64,000 bases of DNA from Bacteroidales bacterium (GTDB lineage Bacteria; Bacteroidota; Bacteroidia; Bacteroidales; UBA932). Each line of letters begins with the position of its first letter. Position 1 is the stretch's first letter. Positions 55,590-64,000 of this stretch are shown one piece after another. The DNA is taken from positions 1 through 64,000 of the forward strand of contig JAEDEB010000002.1 of assembly GCA_016293535.1 (NCBI GenBank). Direction: 5' to 3'. The position numbers and the translations under genes were made by a program. The notes beneath the pieces are model-generated. The model was given only the letters and a program-made list of their open reading frames with translations. It had not been told where the DNA came from and made no database searches.

Positions 55590-56890
55590 TTCTTTGCTGA
55601 TTCATTGATCGCGTCCTGATATATGCCCTTTATCTTGGCAGCGACCTCATTCCACTTGATTGCATTGACCTCATCGTAACCCTTCTCCGCAGCCATGCGG
55701 GCCATGGCCGGGTAGTTCAGCAGGGCATAGATGGCGTCAGCCATTGCATCCACGTCCCAGAAGTCGGTCTTGATGGCGTACCTGAGTATTTCCGCACATC
55801 CCGACTGCTTGCTTATGATGGAAGGGACATAGGTCTGCATGGCTTCGAGCGGAGAAATTCCGAAAGGCTCTGAGATAGACGGCATCATATACACATCCGA
55901 GAGCGCGAACATCTTCTGGACATCGGCTCCGCGAAGGAAGCCTGTAAAATGGAATCTGTCGGAGATGCCGAGCCTTGCGACGTGACGTATGCACCTGTTG
56001 AGCATATCTCCGCTGCCGGCCATCACGAAACGGACATTTTCGCAGCGCTTGAGAATCTTCGCCGCGGCCTCGATAAAGTACTCCGGACCCTTCTGATAGG
56101 TAACACGCCCGAGGAAGGTCACGACCTTGTCCTTCACTCCCCTCTCGACGACCAGATTCTTCCTTCCGCTGAAGTCCACGGCGTTGTGGACCGCGAAGAC
56201 CTTGTCAGGGTTGATTCCGTACTTGTTGATGCATATGTTCCTCGTCAGCTCGGAAACCGCCATCACCTTGTCGGCCGCCTGCATTCCCCTGGTCTCTATG
56301 TCGAGCACACGGGTATCGATGTGGTCGTCGCTGGCACGGTCATAGGAGGTGGCATGGACGTGTATGACGAGCGGCTTGCCGCTGACCTGCTTTGCCGCCA
56401 TTCCGGCGAGGTAGGTAAGCCAGTCGTGGGCGTGGATTATGTCGAACTGCCCCTCGTACTGCTTCGCAATTGTCGCTCCTACGAGGGCGTAGCGCGCAAC
56501 CTCCTCCATCAGGTTGGAACCGTATTTGCCCGAGAACTTGAACTTCTGTCCGTAGCGTATAGAGAATTCGTCGCGGGTCATGCTCTTCTCCGCTTCGACT
56601 ATCCTGTAGAAATCGTCAGGGTCCATATACGGAACCATATTGGAGCCCACCTGGACGAACTGGACCTTCCCGAGGAAGGACTCGACGTTGTGGTCTACGA
56701 CATCGCAGGCGACATCGCTCGCGTTGATGATCTTCACCGCGCTCTCATCTTCGTCTCCTGACGCCGAAGGCATCACGAAAAGGACATCCACTCCGTTTGC
56801 GGCCAGGCCCTTGGTCATTCCGTAGCAGGCTGTTCCCAGACCGCCTGCAATGTGGGGAGGAAACTCCCATCCGAACATCAGTACTCTCAT
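55586..56890 (-). CDS. GT4 family glycosyltransferase, glycogen cluster
   Basis: 434 residues with two Rossmann domains (GT-B). The N-terminus GWEFPPHIAGGLGTACYG and HAHDWLTYLAG match glycogen/starch-synthase-like GT4/GT5 enzymes. The nucleotide-sugar pocket motif SISEPFGISPLEAM lies near 338-351. It probably adds glucose from a nucleotide sugar in glycogen synthesis or priming. Overlaps both neighbours by 4 bases, showing tight coupling with the debranching enzyme and GH57 genes. Confidence 0.88.
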   Translation of the reverse strand: MRVLMFGWEFPPHIAGGLGTACYGMTKGLAANGVDVLFVMPSASGDEDESAVKIINASDVACDVVDHNVESFLGKVQFVQVGSNMVPYMDPDDFYRIVEAEKSMTRDEFSIRYGQKFKFSGKYGSNLMEEVARYALVGATIAKQYEGQFDIIHAHDWLTYLAGMAAKQVSGKPLVIHVHATSYDRASDDHIDTRVLDIETRGMQAADKVMAVSELTRNICINKYGINPDKVFAVHNAVDFSGRKNLVVERGVKDKVVTFLGRVTYQKGPEYFIEAAAKILKRCENVRFVMAGSGDMLNRCIRHVARLGISDRFHFTGFLRGADVQKMFALSDVYMMPSISEPFGISPLEAMQTYVPSIISKQSGCAEILRYAIKTDFWDVDAMADAIYALLNYPAMARMAAEKGYDEVNAIKWNEVAAKIKGIYQDAINESAKK

Positions 56891-58827
56891 TTGACAGCCT
56901 CCTTGTTTACATTGATGAGATATTCACACTTGAGCAGGGCTGCAGTCGCGCAGGCTGAAGAAATCGCACCGTGAGGTTCATGAGGCGGATTCCCGTCATA
57001 AAGCTCGGAGAATGCGCCTACGCCGTGCTTGTTGATGTCCTCATAGAAGCCCTCGACAAGATATTCAGCCCTCTTTATGAAGTCGGCACCCTTTATGCGG
57101 AAGCCCACCTCGATGTAAGGTGCGAGCAGTTCCGTCCTGGTGCATCCCTGATGGTATGCAAGGTCACGGTCTATCTGCGAGCCTTCGTAGACGCCCCTGT
57201 ACATGATGTTCCGCGGGGACAGGGTTCTGATTCCGCGTTTGGTGACGAGTTCGGACTTCATGGTTTCCATAATGGATATCTTGGCCTCGTCGTCAATCGG
57301 AGAATAAGGCACGTAAACAGCTACAAGCTGGTTAGGACGAACCTCAGGCTTCTGGCCGGCATTGTCCACATAGTCGGAGAGGTAGCCGGTATCGGCCTTC
57401 CAGAAAATTTTCTGGAAGCTCTCCTTCGCGGCGTCCCTGACAGGAATCCACCGGTCCGCGAAGGAACGGTCCTTCCTGTTGTATTTGAGTTCCATGTCTA
57501 TGGCATAGCAGAGGGCATTGTACCACCAGGCATTGGTATCGACCTGGTATCCTGCCCTTTCGGTAACGGGATTCCCGTTTATGTATGCGTTCATCCAGGA
57601 AAGAGCCACCCTGTCCATCTGAGCCCAAACGAGTCCGTTCGGATGGAGGGTCACCTCAGCCCTGCGGCCCGGCGCATAGCTCTCTATGACTCCCTTGAGA
57701 GTCTCCCCGTATTTTCCCCATACACGCTTCTCGCCACCCGCAAAGGCGACGTACTGCTGAAGCACGTCTGCCAGACGGAGCGGAGCCTCGACCTGGGTCG
57801 TTTTATGGAAAAGCCTCTCCTGCTCATCCTCTATGAGATTGTCGAGTATGTTCTCGAACTCGGTGCAGTCCCCGGTGGCGAAAAGCGTCAGTCCCGGAAG
57901 GGCCATGAGCGTTTCGCGGAGAAGTCCCGTCGCCATCCATGAGAAACCGGCGGTAATCTGTTCGCGGCCGCCCCTGCAGCGCTTGAGCAGATGGGCATTC
58001 CTGACAAGAAGGTCGTGCATGGAACCTATGACCCCAATCTTCGCCAGATTGGAGTTGAACCTCCTCTTGAGCTGTTTCGGATCCGCCTCCTCGACTGATG
58101 CCGAGAAGATGAACGAATCCCCCGGCTTCATTTCCAGAGTGAAGATACCTGGAACCCAGAGATCCTCCTTGCAGTCGAAACCGCGTCTGTATTCGTCGGA
58201 ATAGGTTATTCCGTCATACCAGTACGGCTGCTCGCGGAAGTCGGCGGCGCAGCTCAGCTGCATATTCAGGTCCGGATAGCCCCTGTACATCCTGTAGGAT
58301 ACACCGCCGGGGATGCGGGTGCATCTGGTATCCACGTCCTGATTCTCATGGGTGAGGGTGTGGATGTTCCTGAACGCAAGGAAAGGCTTGAGTTCAAGAG
58401 TCAGTTTCGAAGGGGATTCGAGCAGGGAATACTTGATCATCACCTGATCGGAATCCTGAGCGAGCAGAAAAGTCTTCGTAAGAACCACCTCGCCCACCTT
58501 GTAGGTGATTTCCGGGGCGCTGTCCGCGTTGAAGTCAACGATATACTTGTGGCCGCGCGGCTCGTAGACATTGTTGTAATTGTGGATACCGAGATTGAAC
58601 TGCCCGCCTCCGAGAATGATGCTTTCGTCGAGGGATGAAAGCAGCATGTGGCAGTCGCCACCGAAGTTGTCCACAGGAACGGCAAGAAGGCCGTGATAGC
58701 GGCGTGTGTTGCAGGATACGATTGACGTGTTGCAGTATGCGCCGGTCCTGTTCGCGAGTATGATCTCCCTCTTCAGGGAATAGGACAGATTCACCAGCTC
58801 GGATTTGTTGAACTTCAGCAAAGCCAT
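56887..58827 (-). CDS. Glycogen debranching enzyme (amylo-1,6-glucosidase, GH133-like)
   Basis: 646 residues. The N-terminal beta-sandwich domain has LANRTGAYCNTSIVSCNTRR and YHGLLAVPV. The C-terminal alpha/alpha-barrel holds the predicted hydrolase site (HPNGLVWAQMD, YQVDTNAWWYNAL, YHQGCTRTELLAPYIE). It removes alpha-1,6 branch stubs so that phosphorylase can continue. It begins 7 bases after glgB. Confidence 0.92.
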   Translation of the reverse strand: MALLKFNKSELVNLSYSLKREIILANRTGAYCNTSIVSCNTRRYHGLLAVPVDNFGGDCHMLLSSLDESIILGGGQFNLGIHNYNNVYEPRGHKYIVDFNADSAPEITYKVGEVVLTKTFLLAQDSDQVMIKYSLLESPSKLTLELKPFLAFRNIHTLTHENQDVDTRCTRIPGGVSYRMYRGYPDLNMQLSCAADFREQPYWYDGITYSDEYRRGFDCKEDLWVPGIFTLEMKPGDSFIFSASVEEADPKQLKRRFNSNLAKIGVIGSMHDLLVRNAHLLKRCRGGREQITAGFSWMATGLLRETLMALPGLTLFATGDCTEFENILDNLIEDEQERLFHKTTQVEAPLRLADVLQQYVAFAGGEKRVWGKYGETLKGVIESYAPGRRAEVTLHPNGLVWAQMDRVALSWMNAYINGNPVTERAGYQVDTNAWWYNALCYAIDMELKYNRKDRSFADRWIPVRDAAKESFQKIFWKADTGYLSDYVDNAGQKPEVRPNQLVAVYVPYSPIDDEAKISIMETMKSELVTKRGIRTLSPRNIMYRGVYEGSQIDRDLAYHQGCTRTELLAPYIEVGFRIKGADFIKRAEYLVEGFYEDINKHGVGAFSELYDGNPPHEPHGAISSACATAALLKCEYLINVNKEAVK

Positions 58828-58834
58828 ATAACGA

Positions 58835-60829
58835 TCATTGTTTTTTCTTCAGTACCATTGCGGTTCGGGACGGGAGGTAGAGCATCAGGTGATGATCATA
58901 TTTCCCGTTTCCGTTCGGGCTTGCGCCCGCAATCGAAAAGTGGTCAACCTTGCCGTTCACACGGCTGAAACCGCCGAAAGCCGCGTCATCACTGTCCAAT
59001 ATGACTTTCCACACCCCATCCGGGGCGGAGAAGCCGTAGTCAGCAAAGGATGATGTGGCGTTGAAATTGAACACAAAGATACAATCTTTGCGGCGGAAGA
59101 CCAAAATCTTCTTCTCTTCGTCCTGGACGAGAAGTTCGGGTTTTGCGACGAGAAGTCCGTTTTTCCTGACGAGCCCGACCATTGCCTTGTCGAAGTCCCG
59201 GAGGAAGTGGTATCTCAGGTAATCCGGGTCGGCCAGTGACCACTGCCGTCTCGCATACTTGTACGACCATCCGTTCCCCTCACGCGGAAAATCTATCCAC
59301 TCCGGATGTCCGAACTCATTGCCCATGAAGTTCAGGTATCCGTCCCCGCAGGTGCCTATGGTCGCAAGACGTATCATCTTGTGGAGGGCCATCCCCCTGT
59401 CTACGACATCCGACTTGGACTCCGTATTCATCGAAGTGTACATCTGCGCGTCCATCAGCCTGAAAATGATGGTCTTGTCCCCGACCATCGCCTGGTCGTG
59501 GCACTCGGCATAGCTTATCGTCTTCTCGTCATCCCTCTTGTTGGTAAGCTGCCACCATATCTCGCCCATGCTCCACTGCTCGTCCCTGAGGGTCTTGATC
59601 CATTTTATCCAGTTGTCGGCAACACCCATGCTCATGCGGAAATCGAAACCCACTCCGCCCTCGCCGAATGGGGCTGCGAGTCCGGCCATTCCGCTGACAT
59701 CCTCGGCAATGGTGAGCGCGTCCGGGCAGATCTCGTGTATGAGCATGTTGGCAAGCGCCAGGTATGAAACCGCATTCTCGTCGACGCCGGCGTTGAAATA
59801 GTTGTCGTAGCCGCAGAAATCCTTCCCGAGTCCATGGTCCCAGTACAACATGCTCGTAACTCCGTCGAAGCGGAAACCGTCGAGCATATATTCCGTCATC
59901 CAGAACTTGCAGTTGGAGAGAAGGAAATACAGGGTCTCATCCTTTCCGTAATCGAAGCATCGTGACCCCCAGGCCGGATGCCGTCCCTGCGGACCCCTGT
60001 AGAAATAGAGGTCTTCGCGACCGTCGAAGAATCCGAGTCCTTCAGCTTCGTTGTCGACGCTGTGGGAATGGACAATGTCCATGACCACTGCAATTCCACG
60101 GCCGTGTGCGTCGTCCACCAGGCGCTTGAACTCCTCGGGCGTGCCGAAACGGGAGCTGAGCGCATAGAAATTCGCAACCTGATAACCGAACGAACCGTAA
60201 TAAGGATGTTCCTGGAGGGCCATTATCTGTATGGTGTCATATCCGAGATCCGCAATGCGCGGAAGCACCGTGGTGCGGAACTCCTCGAAAGTGGCGACCT
60301 TCTCCTGCTCCGAGCTCATCCCTATGTGGCACTCGTAGATGAGCGGATGCTCCCTCCTGCCGGCACGCTTGTGCTCCCAGCGGTAAGGCTCGGCCGGGTC
60401 CCACACCTGAGCGCAGAAGAGTTTGGTCTCCGGGTCCTGGACAGCCCTTGTGGCATAGGCAGGAATGCGCTCTCCGGCCCCTCCGGGCCATTCGATGAAG
60501 AGTTTGTACAGTTCCCCGTGGGAAAGGAACATTGCGGGGAGCCTTATCTCCCAGTTTCCGTCACCGCAGGGATGGAGCGCATAGGCATCGCTGCGGCGCC
60601 AGTTGTTGAACTCGCCTACGAGATAGATCCGCGTGGCATTCGGAGCCCATTCGCGGAACACCCAAGAACCGTCGGCTTCTCTGTGGAGGCCGTAATAAAT
60701 ATGGTTGTTGATCCCTTCGGAAAGCCGGCCATCCCGGGAAATCCTGTCCCTGAGAGCCGAAATCCTTTCGTGGCGTCTGTCAATTGCCTCCTTGTAAGGG
60801 AGCAACCATTTGTCGTGGTCGTATATCAT
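58835..60829 (-). CDS. glgB: 1,4-alpha-glucan branching enzyme
   Basis: 664 residues of GH13, closer in layout to eukaryotic branching enzymes (GH13_8 type) than to E. coli GlgB. A CBM48 domain (YYGLHREADGSWVFREWAP, YLVGEFNNW) precedes the barrel, with catalytic Asp in DGFRFDGVTSML and Glu in TIAEDVSGM. DGFRFDGVTSMLYWDHG is the eukaryote-like form. It forms alpha-1,6 branches and is the first gene of the glycogen operon. Confidence 0.94.
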   Translation of the reverse strand: MIYDHDKWLLPYKEAIDRRHERISALRDRISRDGRLSEGINNHIYYGLHREADGSWVFREWAPNATRIYLVGEFNNWRRSDAYALHPCGDGNWEIRLPAMFLSHGELYKLFIEWPGGAGERIPAYATRAVQDPETKLFCAQVWDPAEPYRWEHKRAGRREHPLIYECHIGMSSEQEKVATFEEFRTTVLPRIADLGYDTIQIMALQEHPYYGSFGYQVANFYALSSRFGTPEEFKRLVDDAHGRGIAVVMDIVHSHSVDNEAEGLGFFDGREDLYFYRGPQGRHPAWGSRCFDYGKDETLYFLLSNCKFWMTEYMLDGFRFDGVTSMLYWDHGLGKDFCGYDNYFNAGVDENAVSYLALANMLIHEICPDALTIAEDVSGMAGLAAPFGEGGVGFDFRMSMGVADNWIKWIKTLRDEQWSMGEIWWQLTNKRDDEKTISYAECHDQAMVGDKTIIFRLMDAQMYTSMNTESKSDVVDRGMALHKMIRLATIGTCGDGYLNFMGNEFGHPEWIDFPREGNGWSYKYARRQWSLADPDYLRYHFLRDFDKAMVGLVRKNGLLVAKPELLVQDEEKKILVFRRKDCIFVFNFNATSSFADYGFSAPDGVWKVILDSDDAAFGGFSRVNGKVDHFSIAGASPNGNGKYDHHLMLYLPSRTAMVLKKKQ

Positions 60830-60871
60830 AGTCCTTCAGTTGGTCCATTATTCTCATTCAGTCCATTTACT

Positions 60872-60909
60872 GTCCGCGTCCGGGCGCTGTCCCGCCCTAT
60901 ATCGCGGAC
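60872..60909. other. Stable hairpin across the xseB stop codon
   Basis: GTCCGCG (60872-60878) pairs with CGCGGAC (60903-60909), with inner GGGCG (60882-60886) and CGCCC (60893-60897). It has no U-tract on either side, so it is not a standard terminator. It may protect or mark the 3' end of the xseA-xseB message. Confidence 0.5.
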
Positions 60910-61082
60910 GCCTTGTCGCGCGCGGTGCGGAGGTAGGCCCGGCAGGCATCCACCAGTTCCTTCGAACGCGAAACGTACTTGTCTATGTCATCCAGGCCTG
61001 TGGCAGGATCCTCGGCCTTGGCTGCAATCGCCTCAAGCTCCTCAACCGCCTTCCCGTAATCGAACTCCTCCTTGTTTTTCAT
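60897..61082 (-). CDS. xseB: Exodeoxyribonuclease VII small subunit
   Basis: 61 residues, usual XseB size. It is an all-helical chain (FDYGKAVEELEAIAAK, LDDIDKYVSRSKELVDACRAYL) that forms the helical hairpin bound to XseA. I prefer ATG 61082 to 61112: it gives the family N-terminus (MKNKEEFDYGKAV) and lies just after the xseA stop, preceded by AGAGGAT. Exonuclease VII degrades single-stranded DNA from both ends. Confidence 0.88.
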   Translation of the reverse strand: MKNKEEFDYGKAVEELEAIAAKAEDPATGLDDIDKYVSRSKELVDACRAYLRTARDKASAI

Positions 61083-61084
61083 AT

Positions 61085-61098
61085 CCTCTTGAAGATTA
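61085..61098 (-). repeat. Post-stop TAATCTTCAAGAGG variant
   Basis: On the coding strand the xseA TAA continues TCTTCAAGAGG and leads into the xseB start. It resembles the other four post-stop sites, although here it may serve mainly as a ribosome-binding region. Confidence 0.3.
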
Positions 61099-62232
61099 AT
61101 TGTTTCCATCATCTGCTCCTATCCCGGTCCTGCTGACGACCGATACGCTCACGGTCCCGTCCGGGAACATCAGTTTCATACTCTCTCCCACCACGGTTTC
61201 GGAGGCCCTCCTGCGCACCTTCCCATCCTCTCCGACCGCAAGTATCCAGCCCCTTGCGAGTATGTTCCGGGGATCCGCTGACTTTATGCGGGTTTCGAGA
61301 TTGGCTATCCTCGACTCCATCAGGGCAATCTTGTTCAGGAAGGCAAGGCGAAGCCTCGTGCCGCACGAAACAAGCATCTCGTCCTCGCGGGCATAAAGGT
61401 CTATGAGCATGGCCGCAAGTGCCGTAGGTGTCTTCACAAAGCTGTTTGCCACCATATCCGCCACGTGGAAATCCTGGTCGTGTCCCACTGCGGTCACCAC
61501 AGGAATCGGGCAGCGGGCTATCGCCGCCGCCATTTCGAATTCGTCGAAGCAGGCAAGGTCAAGGGCGGAGCCACCGCCTCTGACTATGGCCACGATGTCG
61601 AAAGGCTGCTCCGCGGCGGATGCTGCGGCCAGGGCCGCCGCTACCGCGCCGGGGGCGTCCGCCCCCTGCACCGCCGCGGGAAAGAGGCAGGTTTCGAAGA
61701 CGAAGCCGTAGGGATTCTCCCCCAGATGACGCATGAAATCCCTGTACCCGGCAGCATCGGCAGCCGATATCACGGCTATCCTGTACGGAAGGGCCGGAAA
61801 AGCGAGTCCCTTCTGCAGATCCATAAGGCCCTCCTCGGCAAGTCGCTGTATAGTCTTCCTGCGGGCATCCTCCTTTGCCCCGAGGGTAAATTCCGGATCT
61901 ATGTCCGTTATGACAAGTGAAAAACCGTACAGTTCGCTGTAAGTCACCAGAACCTCAAGCAGAACTTCCATCCCCTCGGAAAGCGGGGAACCGGTCACTT
62001 CCCTGAAATAGGGATCAATCTGACGCCAGACGGAAACCCAGGCGACCGCCCTTGCCTTCGCGGTAACCCCGTTACGGTCAGACTGGCAAAGTTCGATATA
62101 GCAATGGCTGCCCGCACGGGCCTTCAGGCTGCTGATTTCAGCTTTAACCCACACCCTCGAGGGGAATGACTCCCCAATGCTCTCCCTGACACGCAACTGC
62201 AATTCCAGCAAATCCAGAAAATCTCTTTCCAT
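61096..62232 (-). CDS. xseA: Exodeoxyribonuclease VII large subunit
   Basis: 378 residues, shorter than E. coli XseA (456). An N-terminal OB fold binds DNA (VWVKAEISSLKARAGSHCYIEL). The catalytic domain carries IAVISAADAAGYRDF, AIVRGGGSALDLACFDE and VTAVGHDQDFHVADMVA. The central coiled-coil arm is short, and the C-terminal segment (NILARGWILAV) is present. With xseB, 13 bases downstream, it forms exonuclease VII. Confidence 0.94.
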   Translation of the reverse strand: MERDFLDLLELQLRVRESIGESFPSRVWVKAEISSLKARAGSHCYIELCQSDRNGVTAKARAVAWVSVWRQIDPYFREVTGSPLSEGMEVLLEVLVTYSELYGFSLVITDIDPEFTLGAKEDARRKTIQRLAEEGLMDLQKGLAFPALPYRIAVISAADAAGYRDFMRHLGENPYGFVFETCLFPAAVQGADAPGAVAAALAAASAAEQPFDIVAIVRGGGSALDLACFDEFEMAAAIARCPIPVVTAVGHDQDFHVADMVANSFVKTPTALAAMLIDLYAREDEMLVSCGTRLRLAFLNKIALMESRIANLETRIKSADPRNILARGWILAVGEDGKVRRRASETVVGESMKLMFPDGTVSVSVVSRTGIGADDGNN

Positions 62233-62249
62233 AGCTCTATTTTACCTTA

Positions 62250-62257
62250 CAAAAATA
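62250..62257 (-). promoter_or_regulatory. -7 element for xseA
   Basis: The minus-strand octamer TATTTTTG fits TAnnTTTG and lies 17 bases before the xseA ATG. Confidence 0.45.
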
Positions 62258-62270
62258 GCAAAAAAAGCAT

Positions 62271-62278
62271 TACCTTTG
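62271..62278 (+). promoter_or_regulatory. -7 element for ysxC-prs
   Basis: TACCTTTG fits TAnnTTTG and lies 23 bases before the ysxC ATG at 62302. It shares a 69-base divergent gap with the xseA promoter. Confidence 0.45.
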
Positions 62279-62301
62279 CCGCCAGTCAGAAAAACCACAG
62301 G

Positions 62302-62919
62302 ATGAAAATCACCGAAGCACTTTTCGCCGGCAGCAGCACTCGGGTGACGGAGAGACCGAAGCAGTCTTTTCCCGAGTTCGCATTCATCGGACGGTCGAAT
62401 GTGGGAAAGTCTTCCCTGATAAACATGCTCTGCGGAAACCGCAAGCTGGCGATGACCTCCAGCAAGCCCGGCAAGACAAAACTGGTGAACCACTTTCTGA
62501 TTAACAGGAAGTGGTATCTTGTTGATTTGCCAGGCTACGGATATGCCAAGATGTCCGAAAGCGGACGCCGGCAGATTCAGCAGGTCATCAGGAATTATCT
62601 CAATCTCTCCCCTGACCTGATACTGCTTTTCGTCCTCATGGACTCGCGGCACGATGTCGCAAAGGCAGACATCGAGTTCCTGAACGAGCTTGGGGAGAGC
62701 AATATCCCCTTTGCAATTATCTTCACCAAGGCGGACAAACAGGGTCCCAACGTACTCAGGGCCCAGGTGGAGAAGAACAAACTTCAGATTCTGGAATTCT
62801 GGGAAGAACTGCCTCCTGTCTTCATCTCCTCGTCAGAGACCGGAGCCGGAAGGGAGGAAATCCTGGATTACATAGGAACAGTACTTGACAACTTAAACTC
62901 ACAGGAAACGAAGCAATGA
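62302..62919 (+). CDS. ysxC: Ribosome biogenesis GTPase YsxC/YihA (EngB)
   Basis: 205 residues of the TrmE-Era-EngA-EngB-Septin GTPases. G1 GRSNVGKSS (30-38), G3 DLPGYGYAK, G4 TKADK and a G5 Ser pair (SSSET) are intact. It assists late assembly of the 50S subunit. Its stop overlaps the prs start by 4 bases. Confidence 0.95.
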   Translation: MKITEALFAGSSTRVTERPKQSFPEFAFIGRSNVGKSSLINMLCGNRKLAMTSSKPGKTKLVNHFLINRKWYLVDLPGYGYAKMSESGRRQIQQVIRNYLNLSPDLILLFVLMDSRHDVAKADIEFLNELGESNIPFAIIFTKADKQGPNVLRAQVEKNKLQILEFWEELPPVFISSSETGAGREEILDYIGTVLDNLNSQETKQ

Positions 62920-63866
62920 ACAACCTGCACCAAATGAAGGTTTTCGCCTGCCGGAACTCCAAGACCTTCGGAGAAAACGTGGCGAAGTATCTCGGAACAA
63001 CCCTTGGAGAAGTAACCCTTGACGTGTTCAGCGACGGAGAGATGCAGCCTATGTACAACAACAGCATCAGGGGAGCGACCGTATTCATCATCCAGTCCAC
63101 CTGCCCGCCGGCTGACAATCTGATGGAACTGCTCCTTATGATAGACGCCGCCAAGAGGGCTTCCGCCTACAAGGTCATAGCTGTTCTCCCATACTTCGGA
63201 TGGGCCCGTCAGGACCGCAAGGACCGCCCACGCGTTTCCATAGGAGCAAAGCTCGTTGCAAACCTTCTGCATGCGGCCGGAGCCGACAGGGTGATGACCT
63301 GCGACCTCCACGCTGACCAGATCCAGGGCTTCTTCGATTTCCCTGTGGACCATATCTACGCAAGCACGGTGTTCATCCCGTTCATCAAGAGGATGAATCT
63401 CGACAACCTCGCAATCGCATCCCCTGACATGGGCGGAGCGAAGAGGGCCAACATATATGCCAAGTATCTCCATTGCCCTGTGATCATCTGCCACAAGACG
63501 AGGGCCAAGGCTAATGTCGTGGACACCATCACCGCAATAGGTGATGTGGAAGGGAAGAACATCATCATAGTCGACGACATGGCGGACACCGCGGGCACTC
63601 TCTGCAAGGCTGCCAACGTCCTCAAGGATCTCGGCGCAAAGAGCGTACGCGCCTGCATCACCCACCCCATACTTTCGGGCCCGGCATACGAAAGAATCGC
63701 GGAGTCCCAGCTCGAGGAACTCATAGTGTCCAACACCCTCGGACTCTCGGACGACCCGGCCAAGGATAAGTCCAAGATTACCGTCGTTCCTCTCGAGGAA
63801 ACCTTCGCGAAGATTATGAAGAACGTTTACAATTATCAGCCTATCTCCCCGGAGATGACTTTCTAG
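62916..63866 (+). CDS. prs: Ribose-phosphate pyrophosphokinase
   Basis: 316 residues. Makes PRPP from ribose-5-phosphate and ATP for nucleotide, His and Trp synthesis. The flexible-loop region (WARQDRKDRPRVSIGAK), DLHADQIQGFFD and the PRPP-binding loop VDDMADTAGTL are present. Start ATG 62916 overlaps ysxC. Confidence 0.96.
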   Translation: MNNLHQMKVFACRNSKTFGENVAKYLGTTLGEVTLDVFSDGEMQPMYNNSIRGATVFIIQSTCPPADNLMELLLMIDAAKRASAYKVIAVLPYFGWARQDRKDRPRVSIGAKLVANLLHAAGADRVMTCDLHADQIQGFFDFPVDHIYASTVFIPFIKRMNLDNLAIASPDMGGAKRANIYAKYLHCPVIICHKTRAKANVVDTITAIGDVEGKNIIIVDDMADTAGTLCKAANVLKDLGAKSVRACITHPILSGPAYERIAESQLEELIVSNTLGLSDDPAKDKSKITVVPLEETFAKIMKNVYNYQPISPEMTF

Positions 63867-63867
63867 A

Positions 63868-64000
63868 ATGAAGATTTTTCTTGTCACCCTGGCCCTCGTG
63901 GCCCTTTGCGTCGTCGGATTGTGCTTCAATATCATTTTCCGCAAGGATGGACGTTTCCCCGACACGGAGGTCAGCAGCAACAAGGAAATGAAAAAACTCG
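63868..64000 (+). CDS. Small membrane protein, N-terminal part (partial)
   Basis: It begins 1 base after the prs stop codon. The 44 codons visible encode one membrane segment (about 3-24, FLVTLALVALCVVGLCFNII) and then a polar stretch FRKDGRFPDTEVSSNKEMKK. It resembles a short conserved Bacteroidales protein of unknown function. The gene runs off the window. Confidence 0.65.
   Translation, partial: MKIFLVTLALVALCVVGLCFNIIFRKDGRFPDTEVSSNKEMKKL

Noticed and set aside
62868..63983. 371-codon open frame opposite prs
   Set aside because: Antisense to well-conserved prs motifs and without family similarity.

Overview
The window is chromosomal DNA from a member of the Bacteroidota, most likely order Bacteroidales. 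The evidence is the gene content (DUF2490, DUF3127, DUF3575, DUF4783, FKBP lipoproteins, a eukaryote-like glycogen synthase, a Cys-to-Asp MurA), promoters of the Bacteroidota type (TTTG-N19-21-TAnnTTTG), very short leaders without obvious Shine-Dalgarno sites, and many lipoprotein signals. By eye the DNA is moderately GC-rich; genus cannot be assigned. Gene density is high, many same-strand genes overlap by 4 bases (ATGA), and no gene-free gap exceeds about 160 bases. I found no tRNA, rRNA, CRISPR array, IS element or prophage. The only mobile-type trace is the last 25 codons of an Rpn-type nuclease at the left edge.

Layout. 1-4.8 kb: AraC regulator, a QueD-like protein without the usual catalytic Cys, and a leftward cluster of VTC polyphosphate polymerase, DUF4956 membrane protein and DUF2490 outer-membrane protein with a secreted YD-repeat-like protein. 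4.8-10.3 kb: miaA and its overlapping neighbour, then yigZ, serC, serA and DUF1015 from a textbook promoter. 10.3-18.4 kb: a giant NtrY-like kinase, rlmH, DUF4783, efp, ispH, cmk and an NtrX-like regulator. 18.5-30.7 kb: sugar symporter and ROK glucokinase, murB/murA, an O-methyltransferase, lptB, dnaX, a secreted protein, an M16 peptidase, gamma-carbonic anhydrase, DUF3127 and an FKBP lipoprotein. 30.8-39.2 kb: recQ, DUF308, dnaG, metG and two small envelope proteins. 39.2-49.1 kb: a five-gene leftward operon encoding three paralogous long coiled-coil lipoproteins, a DUF3575 barrel and an OmpA/TPR-like lipoprotein. 49.2-60.8 kb: ribF and a complete glycogen operon. 60.9-64 kb: xseB, xseA, ysxC, prs and the start of a small membrane protein.

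How the genes work together. The glycogen operon holds branching enzyme, debranching enzyme, a GT4 transferase, a GH57 hydrolase and one polypeptide fusing GT3 glycogen synthase to GT35 phosphorylase. The glucose-type symporter and ROK kinase elsewhere in the window could feed it. SerC and SerA make serine from 3-phosphoglycerate. The least explained region is the coiled-coil operon. Each of its three lipoproteins has about 520 residues of helical stalk and a shared C-terminal beta domain, and the middle one carries an extra leucine-rich module. They are encoded with the DUF3575/OmpA-like pair that often accompanies Bacteroidales fimbrial loci, but no fimbrillin is present. I infer a surface fibre or envelope-spanning structure; this is the best candidate in the window for an undescribed system.
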